DNA of 64,000 nucleotides, taken from positions 19,129-83,128 of the forward strand of contig DTSE01000164.1 in NCBI GenBank assembly GCA_012965515.1. The letters run 5' to 3'. Positions 50,481 to 59,442 of this stretch are shown here, in pieces. Source of the stretch: Candidatus Melainabacteria bacterium. Lineage in GTDB: Bacteria > Cyanobacteriota > Vampirovibrionia > Obscuribacterales > Obscuribacteraceae. The notes beneath the pieces are model-generated. The model had not been told where the DNA came from, searched no databases, and was given only the letters and a program-made list of their open reading frames with translations. The stretch's first letter is position 1; every line of letters begins with the position of its first letter. The translations under genes and the position numbers were made by a program.

Positions 50481-52070
50481 TTAATGCATCTCCACATTTG
50501 CTTTCCTTCGTCCTGAGCCGAGCAAGAAGCAAAACGGAATCATGCATCCGGTGAATACCGTCAGTAACCAGGCTATGTCTCCAAATGATAGGGCAGCAGC
50601 CTGGGTGTCGACTTGCGAGCTCATAACTGTCAAAGCTCGCGCTTTGGCATCCGGCAGCGCCCACCCCTGGCGGCTGAACATCTCAGTTAGGGCGGACAGG
50701 CGGTTCATTGCCTCGGTTCCATAAGGGGTAATTTTTTCGACCAGAACTGCACGATGAAAGTCTTCACGCCTGGTGAGGACTGTTGCGAGCATTGCAATAC
50801 CAACGCCGCCACCCAATGTCCGCACGAGACTGAGCAATGAAGCGGCGGTTTGTATATCCTCGGGCGGGCAGTCGCCGACTGCAGCGATGGTCAGTGGGAG
50901 GAAAACCAGCACCAGCCCAAAGCCGCGTATAAGACTCGAGGTCAGGAAATGCTCCCACCCCCAGTTCAACGTGAGTGGAACCAGGAACCAATTGGAGAGA
51001 CTAAGGCAGGCGATGCCGACGAAAACCATCAGTCGCGCGTCGATTTTTCCAATCATGGCGCCTACGATCGGAAACATAAATCCGGTGACAATCGAGGCTG
51101 GAACCTGAAGGAGACCCGCTTGTAGCGCGGTGTATCCCAGCATCACCTGGGCGAAATTCGGAATCACATAATTGATGCCAAAGAGAACAAACCCGACCAC
51201 GCCTTGGAAGAGCAAACCAATTGCAACGGAGCGAAAGCGAACAATGCGCAAATTAACGGCCGGATACTTTGTCTTTAACTCGTGAGTAAAGAAGACCGTG
51301 GCACCGATTATGGTGGCGATAGTGCACCAGATGATTAGTTGCGATGAGAACCAATCTTCATCCTGACCTTTTTCCAGAACATATTGCAGTGAGCCGAGCA
51401 TTACGCTTAAAGACATGATGCCAAGCCAATCTATACGAACTGCCGGAGCGCTATCCTCGCGCGGTTTATCTTGCGGAATGAACGCCTGGCATAAGAATGT
51501 TGCGACTATGCCGATGGGAATATTGATGAAGAATATCCATCGCCAGTTGTAGTTATCCGTGAGCCAACCACCTAAAGTGGGACCGACGACTGGTCCGACG
51601 ATTACGCAGATGCCGAAGATTGCTTGCACTAAACCTTGCTTTTCCGGAGGAAACGCTTCGAAGAGAAACGCCTGAGCTTTTGCCAGAAGACCGCCACCGA
51701 ATAGCCCTTGCATCACCCGTGCCAACACCAAAGTCAAAAGACTATTGGATATACCGCACAAGACAGAAGCGACGGTAAAGCCGATCATGGAGAAGATGAA
51801 GTATCGCTTTTTGCCGAACATATCGCCGAACATGACGGCAAGCGGCATCGTAATAACGTTGGCGATCGAATAAGAGGTTACGACCCATGCTGCTTCGCTT
51901 GTAGTGGCGCCTAGGTTGCCCTGTATGTGGGGAAGAGCGACGTTGGTAATGCTCGTATCGATAACTTCGATCAGTGCGGCGATGGCCACCCCGACTAAAA
52001 ACAGCCAGCGGACTATTTCGCCATGTTCATCGACTCGGCGTTGAAGAGCTTCTTGAAGATAGGTTGCCAT
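50481..52070 (-). CDS. EmrB/QacA-type (DHA2) MFS drug:H+ antiporter
   Basis: 529 residues with about 14 TM helices, the DHA2 hallmark. Motifs: EVIDTSITNVALPHIQGNLG in helix 1 (motif D), MFGDMFGKKRYF (motif A), VLARVMQGLFGGGLLAKAQAF (motif B) and GICVIVGPVVGPTLGGWLTDNYNWRWIF (motif C, antiporter signature). It exports amphipathic toxins in exchange for protons and works with HlyD/EmrA and TolC to cross both membranes. The ATG follows the tetR stop codon with no gap and no ribosome site, so it is translationally coupled to the repressor. Confidence 0.94.
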   Translation of the reverse strand: MATYLQEALQRRVDEHGEIVRWLFLVGVAIAALIEVIDTSITNVALPHIQGNLGATTSEAAWVVTSYSIANVITMPLAVMFGDMFGKKRYFIFSMIGFTVASVLCGISNSLLTLVLARVMQGLFGGGLLAKAQAFLFEAFPPEKQGLVQAIFGICVIVGPVVGPTLGGWLTDNYNWRWIFFINIPIGIVATFLCQAFIPQDKPREDSAPAVRIDWLGIMSLSVMLGSLQYVLEKGQDEDWFSSQLIIWCTIATIIGATVFFTHELKTKYPAVNLRIVRFRSVAIGLLFQGVVGFVLFGINYVIPNFAQVMLGYTALQAGLLQVPASIVTGFMFPIVGAMIGKIDARLMVFVGIACLSLSNWFLVPLTLNWGWEHFLTSSLIRGFGLVLVFLPLTIAAVGDCPPEDIQTAASLLSLVRTLGGGVGIAMLATVLTRREDFHRAVLVEKITPYGTEAMNRLSALTEMFSRQGWALPDAKARALTVMSSQVDTQAAALSFGDIAWLLTVFTGCMIPFCFLLGSGRRKANVEMH

Positions 52071-52691
52071 TTATTTTTGTTCGCGCAGACCATCGACGAC
52101 CATATTAAGAAGCAATTTTGCACTTGCCTCCAATTCATCTCGAGTCATACGTTTTTCGGATTCCGTATAGTTATTGAAGTATGGCGGAAACAAACTTGAC
52201 ACAGCCATTAGAAAGGTAATTGCTGTTGCATCATTTGCCTTCTTGGGGCTAATTTCTCCTGCCTCAGCTGCTTTCTTGAGAAACTTCAAAACGCGTTCGC
52301 GCTTTCGAACATAGAAAGGACTAAAACGCGTCTTAAATTGAAGTGACGTATAGAGCAGCGCTTCGGGTGTGTGGATGTCGCGCGTGACATAGTCGTAGAC
52401 CATAAGTGCACACATTTGAAAAGTATCTTTCATTGATTCAAGCGGCGAACCTTTGATGTTTTCGGTCCGCTCGTCCATCAATCCTTGAATTTTTACCGCG
52501 TACTTTTCTATAACGCGCATCAGAATTTCTTCTTTAGTTCGAAATTCTAGGTATACAGATCCTTTTCCTATGCCGAGATGCTTTGCGATGTCCTCAATGC
52601 TGGTTCGCTCGTAGCCATATCGGGAAAACAGCTCTACAGCCGCTTCTTCAATTAGCTCAGCTCGGTTGTGGATGGATTTTGTTCGCGCCAT
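52071..52691 (-). CDS. TetR-family transcriptional repressor
   Basis: 206 residues from ATG 52691, which has GGAGG five bases upstream. The longer start at 52721 is rejected because it would lie inside the promoter/operator. The N-terminal helix-turn-helix is typical of TetR: AAVELFSRYGYERTSIEDIAKHLGIGKGSVYLEFRTKEEIL. The C-terminal ligand domain is helical. It heads an operon with the EmrB-type pump and has a site before itself and one before hlyD, so it should repress the whole efflux set until an effector binds. Effector unknown, probably a pump substrate. Confidence 0.92.
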   Translation of the reverse strand: MARTKSIHNRAELIEEAAVELFSRYGYERTSIEDIAKHLGIGKGSVYLEFRTKEEILMRVIEKYAVKIQGLMDERTENIKGSPLESMKDTFQMCALMVYDYVTRDIHTPEALLYTSLQFKTRFSPFYVRKRERVLKFLKKAAEAGEISPKKANDATAITFLMAVSSLFPPYFNNYTESEKRMTRDELEASAKLLLNMVVDGLREQK

Positions 52692-52709
52692 TTTTGCCTC
52701 CGCGGATCC

Positions 52710-52739
52710 ATTCTTGACCAATTTGCGATTTTAGTCAAT
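52710..52739 (-). promoter_or_regulatory. Predicted tetR promoter and TetR operator
   Basis: TTGACC (52714-52719) and GTCAAT (52734-52739) form an inverted repeat with the same spacing as the site before hlyD. On the minus strand TTGACT, 17 bases, AAGAAT is a plausible sigma70 promoter within it, leading to tetR at 52691. Confidence 0.7.
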
Positions 52740-52782
52740 TATTCGGAGGTAATTGTTTGTTGCAAAGTTCTAACTTCTCGCA

Positions 52783-54252
52783 CTAATTTCGAGGCAAGGT
52801 AATGGTGAAGATTGAACCAACTCCTTCTTCGCTCTCGACTGAGATAGTTCCGCCGTGTCGTTCGACTATGGTTTTACAAAGGTAGAGACCGAGCCCTGAA
52901 CCATCGATCCTGCGCCGGCTGCGTTCACCCTGAAAGTACTTCTTGAATAGATTCTTTTGATCCGTTTTCGAAATGCCTATGCCTGTATCCGAAATAGAAA
53001 TCGAGAACTCGCCGGCAGTCTTTTTACTTGTAACAATGATCAATCCCCCTTTTGGAGTAAATTTGACTGCATTGCTCAACAAATTATGAAAGACTCTCTT
53101 GATAGCGGTTCTTTCTACAGGTAAAACCTCAGGTTCATTTGAAAGTTGATCAATGATTTGAATGTTGTTGTGGTCCGCTAGCGCCTTTAATTCTTTAACT
53201 GTGCCACGAATGATCTCTGTGACATCGATTGGTTCAATCATACGGGGAACGTTTTCCCCATCGTTTCTTTGCACTTCTATTAGGTTCTGAATCATATCCA
53301 GCATCGACCGATTACCGCGTTTCAATACCTCCAGAATTTTTTCTAGATCTCGATCAAGTGTACCTGCAGCGCCTTGAAGAAGAGCTTCGAAAGTTTTTTC
53401 CGCACCAATCAATGGTGATTTCAAGTCGTGCACAAGTGCAGCAACAACCTCGTGAACTGTTTCAGAGCGTAAATGGTCCTGTTCCATGGTGCTTACACAG
53501 ACACCGTTTGGAACCCCGTTTGTATCCGTCACCGGCCAGATTGCCACGGTCCAATTCGGAGCGGGACCTTTCTTGGGTTTTGCCAGCACAACATTAGCGC
53601 AAGTTACGTGGAGTTTCGATCGAGAGTGTAGAACATCTTCTAGCATCTCTTCTGTGATCGAAGGGACAATATCCGATATCTTCAATCCAACAATGTCGTC
53701 ATATGAACCGAGTTGCTCATAAGCAATCGGATTTACCTTTTCGATTATGAAGTGACTATTCAACTTCCAAATTGCAATCGGTGAGTTGAAATGGGTATCT
53801 ACTTGCGATTTGCCGATGGGAGCTTGGATGGCTTTCAGCTGATCGCTGGAATGAACCGTTTCATTAATGTCAGTACAATAGCCTATAAAGCCGCAAAGTC
53901 TTCCGTCGTTACTATATTCAGGAACTCCGGAGTCGAGAACTTGCCGGAATGAACCGTCCGAACGGCGCATGCGGTACTCAATGTGGAACGGTTGCTTAGT
54001 CGAAAAGGCAGTTTGGAGAAGTGTGCAAACACGATCCCGATCTTCCGGATGAATAATCTTCTTCCAGCCTTCGCCCTGGACGTCTTTGAACGCCACACCT
54101 ATAAATCTTAGCCAGCGTTGTGAAAAGAAGATTCTTTGGCCTGTGGCATCCGCCATCCACACCATTTTGGGAATCTGGTCTGCTAACCGAGAAAGAAGCG
54201 TCAGCTTTGTATCTGAAAGCGACGAATCTGCACAAAATCGTATGTTTTCCAT
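52783..54252 (-). CDS. Soluble PAS-PAS histidine kinase
   Basis: 489 residues, no TM helix, so cytoplasmic. Two PAS domains: PAS_3 type at about 20-130 (MVWMADATGQRIFFSQRWLRFIG ... RMRRSDGSFRQVLDSG) and a second at about 150-255 (FIIEKVNPIAYEQLGSYDDIVG). The HisKA box has H275 in LVHDLKSPLIG; HATPase shows N-box LLSNAVKFTPKG, DTGIGISKTD and GSGLGLYLC. It is an orphan: no response regulator is adjacent on its strand, but the divergent segment carries a GGDEF-like gene and a receiver-kinase fusion. Confidence 0.93.
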   Translation of the reverse strand: MENIRFCADSSLSDTKLTLLSRLADQIPKMVWMADATGQRIFFSQRWLRFIGVAFKDVQGEGWKKIIHPEDRDRVCTLLQTAFSTKQPFHIEYRMRRSDGSFRQVLDSGVPEYSNDGRLCGFIGYCTDINETVHSSDQLKAIQAPIGKSQVDTHFNSPIAIWKLNSHFIIEKVNPIAYEQLGSYDDIVGLKISDIVPSITEEMLEDVLHSRSKLHVTCANVVLAKPKKGPAPNWTVAIWPVTDTNGVPNGVCVSTMEQDHLRSETVHEVVAALVHDLKSPLIGAEKTFEALLQGAAGTLDRDLEKILEVLKRGNRSMLDMIQNLIEVQRNDGENVPRMIEPIDVTEIIRGTVKELKALADHNNIQIIDQLSNEPEVLPVERTAIKRVFHNLLSNAVKFTPKGGLIIVTSKKTAGEFSISISDTGIGISKTDQKNLFKKYFQGERSRRRIDGSGLGLYLCKTIVERHGGTISVESEEGVGSIFTITLPRN

Positions 54253-54545
54253 TCTGCGTTGCCTAAATAGCAGGTTGGAAAACAGCCCCCCCGGCCTTTT
54301 CCCCCGCTATTTCGACTCTATATGGTTTGGTTGTTGACGTAATCACCCGCAATGGTTGTTTGTTCGTAACTATCGTCTATTTCATCTCAGTCTAAAGACT
54401 GATTTTTGCCGAAACAGCATTTATGTAAAAAGATCGCCTTACCTTGGGAACTCCAGACCTGGCAGCGCGTCTGGCAACTGTCCGAGTGGGCAAGAATCGT
54501 CCAAAACTGAAAGATTTCAACTCTCCCACTAGAAGGGCAAGCGTT

Positions 54546-55181
54546 ATGAGCAACGTGCATTTTGGAAAAAACATCGAAAGCGGAATGTTCTCCCTATTAA
54601 AAGGTTTGGCTACGAACACTCAGTCCTCTGAGATAACCCCCAAACAGTTTGTTCAGAAACACACACTTCTTGATTTTGCTGAAATCAGAACGCGCATTCA
54701 AAACGCATGCGATGACTATGAATTGCTCGAAAAGCCCATGAGCTTGCTGCTTATTGCAGTCGATGCTCTTCCGTCACTGATGGATAATTATGGCGAATAC
54801 ACCGCGACTCACGTCAGAGACTTTGTTGCGAAGTCGCTTTTTGACACCTGCGACAGCATTTATGGTTCGCGCTACCATGCCTCCCTTGGCGAATATGTTG
54901 AAGGGCGCATTTTGATGTTGCTCCCAGACATGGTCGGGGCAAATGCTCTGGATTTTGCTGAAATTCTTCGCAAAGGGGTCTCGGACTCTGAGTTTGTTTG
55001 GCAGAGTGAAACAATGCGTATTACCGTCAGCATAGGGGGTGTGCACAAACCAGGTCACAACGGCGATCAAGATCTCCTGATTTTGCAAGCCGATCACGCC
55101 TGTTCCGAAATCATGAAAGGTGGCGGGAACAGGGTCTGCCTTGCCTGTGCCGCCTGCCGTTTGCGGATAGTCGAGAAGTAG
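54546..55181 (+). CDS. Degenerate GGDEF-domain protein
   Basis: 211 residues from ATG 54546, eight bases after AAGGG; the upstream frame from 54444 is rejected. Residues from about 45 show the GGDEF fold: MSLLLIAVDALPSLMDNYGE aligns with the 'DiDhFK' region and ITVSIGGVHKPGHNGDQDLLILQAD with the C-terminal part. The active-site GGDEF is replaced by LGEYVEG, so cyclase activity should be lost. Cytoplasmic. Two Cys pairs near the C-terminus (CLACAAC). It is followed in the same direction by the receiver-Ser/Thr kinase gene. It may bind nucleotide or act as a dimer partner. Confidence 0.7.
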   Translation: MSNVHFGKNIESGMFSLLKGLATNTQSSEITPKQFVQKHTLLDFAEIRTRIQNACDDYELLEKPMSLLLIAVDALPSLMDNYGEYTATHVRDFVAKSLFDTCDSIYGSRYHASLGEYVEGRILMLLPDMVGANALDFAEILRKGVSDSEFVWQSETMRITVSIGGVHKPGHNGDQDLLILQADHACSEIMKGGGNRVCLACAACRLRIVEK

Positions 55182-55476
55182 GCTCCCTTGTCCGGATTTC
55201 CGACATTGATCCAAGGGTTGAGAGTTTCTATCACCAGTTCGAGTTAGAGGGGTAAGACTTCTAGATCGTACTTCCGAGCGAAGACTTTGGCTGTAACAGG
55301 CCTTATCATTTTTGTAGAAATCAACCGCAGACTGCAGATTGTTTGCAGGGTGATCCTATCTTTCATTCCATCAATTCCCTCGCTTGATTCAAGCGGGCGA
55401 AGTGAGTTTGCGTATTCAGGAATCCCGTGAATCCCCTAACTATATTGGCGCACTACTGGCCGAAGGATGACGAAGA

Positions 55477-56910
55477 ATGGATACGCCAATATCGGTTCTG
55501 GTTGTTGAAGATCACGCTCTATTCAGAACCGGCATCAAGGTGAGTTGCAACAAGGACGAGAGTATCACTGTCACAGGAGAAGCGTCGAACGGCTCGGACG
55601 CCATTGCGCAAGTTTTGATGCTCCAGCCCGACGTCGTACTTATGGATGTGAGCATGCCCTTGATGGATGGAATCGAATCAACGCGCCTGATCAAAGACAA
55701 AAGCAAGAAAACGAAAGTGATCATGCTCACATCCCATGAAAATGAAGAGGTGTTGCAATCAGCACTATCTGCCGGAGCGAGTGGGTATTGTTTGAAAGAT
55801 GTAGAGTCGGACATCCTTTGTTCAGCTATTCGGGCTGTGCACCGCGGAGAAATGTGGCTTGATTCACTTTATTCAGTAGATAGAGATTGTATGCGTTCTG
55901 CTCGCGAGCGCTTCAATAACCTAATTGAACGACATGGCTCATCAGATGATGAAATTTCCTCATCTCAATTACCCGTGGAAGATTCCAGCATTGATACGAA
56001 TCAAGATCCGGGTCAAGAAAATACACTTAAGATTTCATCGGCTCCGGGTGCGAGCGTTTCGTCGACTGAGAATAAATCAAGTTCTGCGCGTTTTTCCAAA
56101 AACGATAATCTCTTTGACCGCTATGAGAACCTTGGCGTGATAGGACAAGGTGGGATGAGTCATGTTTATAAAGCAAGACACAAAATGCTCGACAAGGTTG
56201 TTGCTGTAAAGGTTTTGGCTGGACATCTAAATCGCATTGATGCCTTCTGCGCAAGATTTGTCCAGGAAGCAAGAGTTGCAAGCAGTCTTTCGCACACAAA
56301 CATTGCTTCTGTGTTTGATTTTGGAGTGACCCCGGAGTCGAATGCCTTTCTTGTGATGGAATACGTCAAGGGTCCGTCTTTGGCTGAGGTGCTTCGACAA
56401 GATGTGCGTTTGGACGAAGCAAGGGCAATAGAGTTATTCAAACAACTGATAGATGCACTGTCTTATGCGCATAAGATGGGAGTGGTTCATCGAGATATCA
56501 AACCGGCAAACGTAATTTTGACCAATTTTGACAGCGGTCATCCGCATCTCAAATTGGTTGACTTTGGATTAGCCAAAGTAAGTACTTTGGAAGACCCCAA
56601 ACTAACAATCAACGGTGAGGTTATGGGCAGTCCTCTTTATATGAGTCCGGAGCAATGCCAGGGATTGCCGGTTGATAATCGCTCGGACATATATTCGCTT
56701 GGGTGTTTGATGCATGAGGTAATTTGCGGTCAACCACCTTTTCGTGGGGAAACAGCGCTGGATACCTTTAGAATGCACGTTCAAGTTGATTATCAGGAGC
56801 CTTCGGAAAATGAGTGTTCTGACCGTCTAAGAACGATTTTGCGTAAATGCCTAAGCAAAAATCCAAATAATCGATACAGCAATCTCGATGAAATCAAATC
56901 TTTGCTTTAG
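55477..56910 (+). CDS. Response-regulator receiver fused to Ser/Thr protein kinase
   Basis: 477 residues. An N-terminal NarL-type receiver (1-125) has E11-D12, phospho-acceptor D57 in VVLMDVSMPLMDG and K108 in GYCLKDVE. A Ser/Asp-rich linker (about 145-210) leads to a eukaryotic-type kinase (217-477): glycine loop GVIGQGGMSHVYKA, VAVKVL (K246), VVHRDIKPANVIL (D341), LVDFGLAKV (D363) and MSPEQCQG. All catalytic residues are intact. The usual DNA-binding output is replaced by the kinase, so phosphorylation by a histidine kinase would control a Ser/Thr kinase. The PAS histidine kinase 1.2 kb upstream, divergent, is the obvious candidate partner. Confidence 0.94.
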   Translation: MDTPISVLVVEDHALFRTGIKVSCNKDESITVTGEASNGSDAIAQVLMLQPDVVLMDVSMPLMDGIESTRLIKDKSKKTKVIMLTSHENEEVLQSALSAGASGYCLKDVESDILCSAIRAVHRGEMWLDSLYSVDRDCMRSARERFNNLIERHGSSDDEISSSQLPVEDSSIDTNQDPGQENTLKISSAPGASVSSTENKSSSARFSKNDNLFDRYENLGVIGQGGMSHVYKARHKMLDKVVAVKVLAGHLNRIDAFCARFVQEARVASSLSHTNIASVFDFGVTPESNAFLVMEYVKGPSLAEVLRQDVRLDEARAIELFKQLIDALSYAHKMGVVHRDIKPANVILTNFDSGHPHLKLVDFGLAKVSTLEDPKLTINGEVMGSPLYMSPEQCQGLPVDNRSDIYSLGCLMHEVICGQPPFRGETALDTFRMHVQVDYQEPSENECSDRLRTILRKCLSKNPNNRYSNLDEIKSLL

Positions 56911-57049
56911 CGTGGTCTGCTTTTCCTTGTCGCACATACCCTTTGCGATTTTTTCCGCAAAAATCTCAGATTTTTTGCAGTTGAAAAGTATTGAGTCTGC
57001 AGGCTGGGAGTGCAATAAAGTCGGTTGACAGTTTGAAAAAGCAATTGTT

Positions 57050-57136
57050 TTGAAGAGAACAAAACTACCGACGATTACTTGCTTCTTGTTCGCGCTAATT
57101 TTGTTGATGGCGCGCCCGGCTACCGCTCAAGGCTGA
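57050..57136 (+). pseudogene. Detached signal peptide of the outer-membrane barrel gene, ended by in-frame TGA
   Basis: From TTG 57050 the frame reads LKRTKLPTITCFLFAL ... ARPATAQG and stops at TGA (57134-57136). It has a basic n-region, a hydrophobic core and an ATA|Q cleavage site. It is in the same frame as the barrel frame that begins ten bases after the TGA, so it looks like the true 5' end of that gene. Confidence 0.75.
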
Positions 57137-57145
57137 GCTCGCTCA

Positions 57146-58183
57146 ATGCTGGTGCCGGGGGCAGCAGGTACATCGGGAGAGATAAAACCTGGCCATGGGA
57201 CTCTATCTCTTGGCTACAGGAACGTTTATGCAAATCAGTATTTCTTGAACGGCAGCGTCTTTCGCGAGGAAAACCGGCTCGAAGAACCAACACGTCTATG
57301 GAACACGCTTGATCTTACGGGCACATACCAGCTTACGCGCAGAGTGAATCTACAAGCTACGGTACCTCTTCAGTGGAACCAGGCAACTTTTCTCGTTCCC
57401 TTTACCGAAGGTCCGGCAGCAGAGGCTTTCCGCCAGCGATTGAGTACTTCCGGTGTCGGAGATCTTTTGCTGGTAGAACGCACCTGGTTGATGGATCCGG
57501 AGAGAGTTAAACGAGGCAACGTTCTGGTTGGGCTAGGTCTGAAACTACCGACTGGGAATTATCGAGGCGGAAACACTTGGACTGGTGGCGGTCCCGGTGT
57601 GTGGAACAACAAACCTGCTCCGCTCACAATCATGATTGGCGATGGTGGTGTTGATGTTCTTGCTGAAGTCCTTGCTTATCGCATTGTCCGATTTCCTGTC
57701 AAGAAAACCAACCTCTTTGCCGTTGGTAGTTACCTGATTACACCTCAAGGGACAACAGGAATTCCGTCGCAAAATTTGCTTATCGGGCCTCCTATTTCTA
57801 CCAGCCCTCTAACGCAAAATTCTTTGGTCAATACAATTCCGGATGTGTATTCATTGCGTGCTGGCATGATTATTCCTTCGCCATGGAAGGAGAATAAATA
57901 CTTGCGACCGTTCTCCGGACTGATTGCATATCGATGGGATGGCAGCCCTCAACGAGACTTTATTGGCAATAGTAATGGTTTTCGTCAGCCAGGATTTTTC
58001 ATGGCTGTAGAGCTGGGACTTTTCTATCAACACAAGAGACATCTGGTTCAAGCTACGAGTCCGATCTCTTTTGTGCGCTACGCTTCCTTTGACAGTGGTG
58101 GCGAGTTGCAAAACAGTCCGGCGCCGCGAACCACTGCTTTCTCACCGGCATCGCTGGCGGTGCGCTATACGTATTTCTTTTGA
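57146..58183 (+). CDS. Outer-membrane beta-barrel protein (mature part)
   Basis: 345 residues with no signal peptide of their own. Amphipathic strands alternate with polar turns (GHGTLSLGYRNVYANQYFLNG, LTGTYQLTRRVNLQATVPLQ, GVGDLLLVERTWLM, VLVGLGLKLPTGNY) and the protein ends in RYTYFF, the aromatic C-terminal signature of outer-membrane barrels. It resembles 'transporter'-type porin-like proteins. The upstream in-frame signal peptide at 57050-57133 is separated by one TGA, so the gene may be a recent nonsense mutant, a sequencing error or a readthrough case. The following gene starts 10 bases after its stop. Confidence 0.75.
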   Translation: MLVPGAAGTSGEIKPGHGTLSLGYRNVYANQYFLNGSVFREENRLEEPTRLWNTLDLTGTYQLTRRVNLQATVPLQWNQATFLVPFTEGPAAEAFRQRLSTSGVGDLLLVERTWLMDPERVKRGNVLVGLGLKLPTGNYRGGNTWTGGGPGVWNNKPAPLTIMIGDGGVDVLAEVLAYRIVRFPVKKTNLFAVGSYLITPQGTTGIPSQNLLIGPPISTSPLTQNSLVNTIPDVYSLRAGMIIPSPWKENKYLRPFSGLIAYRWDGSPQRDFIGNSNGFRQPGFFMAVELGLFYQHKRHLVQATSPISFVRYASFDSGGELQNSPAPRTTAFSPASLAVRYTYFF

Positions 58184-58193
58184 GGAACCTTTG

Positions 58194-58826
58194 GTGGCGT
58201 CGCAACGAGTCGATTTTTTTGCATTTCGAGATGGCGCGTTTTGTTTGCCTCGGACCGTTTTTTCCGTAATGCTCTATTTTTTGCTCGTTCCTTGTGCAGT
58301 ATTGGCTACGCCTGCCGAACATAGTTTGATCGCAGATAGTGCCTCAGATAAGGCTTTGCCCTCTGATACTGAGAAAACAATTTTGAAAACCAATCCTCAT
58401 GGTGGCGCTGGCGAAGGTGCAAAGCCTGTTGAGACGAATCAGAACACTGAGAATCAGAGTGAAGCTTCCGGCGCAGAGTCAAACACTGCACCTGCAAGTA
58501 ACAAACCGAAATATGTGCTGCGAGATGCGGCTCCGCTTCCCAAAAGAATTTCGTCTTTCTTGACCGGGCTTTTGATTGGCCCACCGGTTGCGACAGTGCG
58601 TAGAACTTTCTCAGAAGATAAGGAAGCCGCTAACACAGTGATGTACGGAAAGAAATCATCCGGTCTTCAGTCTGTCGCAAGAGTTGTTTTGTTTCCTCTA
58701 ATGGTTGTACCGGGAGCAATAGAGGGCGTTTCCGATGCAGTTGAGAACAGCTGGAAATACTCCTCAGAGCAACCGTTTAGCAAGAATGCCTTTAGTTTAG
58801 GAAAACTCGGTGCCAGCGAAGAATAG
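58194..58826 (+). CDS. Secreted or membrane-anchored protein of unknown function
   Basis: 210 residues from GTG 58194, preceded by GAGGA that overlaps the stop of the barrel gene, which decides the start. An N-terminal hydrophobic helix (TVFSVMLYFLLVPCAVLATP) is a signal peptide; a Thr/Glu/Asn-rich stretch follows, then KYVLRDAAPLPKRISSFLTGLLIGPPVATVRRTF and SVARVVLFPLMVVPGAIEGV with two mild hydrophobic segments. No known domain. Very probably co-transcribed with the outer-membrane barrel gene, so it may be an envelope partner. Confidence 0.65.
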   Translation: MASQRVDFFAFRDGAFCLPRTVFSVMLYFLLVPCAVLATPAEHSLIADSASDKALPSDTEKTILKTNPHGGAGEGAKPVETNQNTENQSEASGAESNTAPASNKPKYVLRDAAPLPKRISSFLTGLLIGPPVATVRRTFSEDKEAANTVMYGKKSSGLQSVARVVLFPLMVVPGAIEGVSDAVENSWKYSSEQPFSKNAFSLGKLGASEE

Positions 58827-58838
58827 ATTGAGCTAGAC

Positions 58839-59414
58839 CTAATCTTTGCAGACGGTGGTTAGTTCCTTTTCTTTGGTGTCGAGAACAAAAACTGCCAGGA
58901 GTTTCGCAGGTTTTGTTTTGCTGGCGTTTCTGCTCACTCCATGCTTGTCGCCGGGAAACTCCGAGAAGTTTTCGCCGGCCTTGTATGTTTTCACCGGACC
59001 ATCATTGACCTGGCTTGTAATTGCGCCTTCCAAAACGGTCGCATAAATGAACGCTGATTTTGGATGCGTGTGGCAAGGAGATGAACCACCGGGAAGATAT
59101 TCAACTAGCACGCCCTTCATGCTTTTTCCAGGAACGTTTGGAAGGACGTGGTCATAGACCACTGACACTCTGGAGTTATCTGCGTCGTAACCGTTATTTG
59201 TTCCTGCTACGGTGGACTTTGCAGGAGACGTGGTGGAGGTCTTTTCTGCGGCTTTTATCGTGCCTTTCTCAGCGACATTTGTTGTCGCTTTCTCCGGGAC
59301 CTTTGTTGTCGCTTTCTCTGCAGGCTTACTATCGGGTGCTGCTCCTACTTGTGTTGCAAATGTGAGTGCGCACAACAAGACGGTGGCACTGTATTTAATA
59401 CCAGTGTTTTTCAT
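58839..59414 (-). CDS. Secreted cupin-domain protein
   Basis: 191 residues from ATG 59414, where a signal peptide begins (IKYSATVLLCALTFATQVGA|AP); the frame from 59540 has no such start. A repeat linker (AEKATTKVPEKATTNVAEKG) is followed by a single cupin: GVLVEYLPGGSSPCHTHPKSAFIYATVLEGAITSQV with metal-binding His pair H-T-H, and GENFSEFPGDKHGVSRN with the third His. Cupins of this type bind a metal and act as small-molecule dioxygenases or sensors. It lies 28 bases after the NAD(P)-binding gene, likely an operon. Confidence 0.85.
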   Translation of the reverse strand: MKNTGIKYSATVLLCALTFATQVGAAPDSKPAEKATTKVPEKATTNVAEKGTIKAAEKTSTTSPAKSTVAGTNNGYDADNSRVSVVYDHVLPNVPGKSMKGVLVEYLPGGSSPCHTHPKSAFIYATVLEGAITSQVNDGPVKTYKAGENFSEFPGDKHGVSRNASKTKPAKLLAVFVLDTKEKELTTVCKD

Positions 59415-59442
59415 GGTTTCAAATCTCAAATAGTGTGGGTTT

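Noticed and set aside
57079..57312. Alternative frame at the start of the barrel gene, considered as the missing signal-peptide frame by frameshift
   Set aside because: The hydrophobic signal peptide is already in the barrel's own frame; a single stop codon explains the break without a frameshift.
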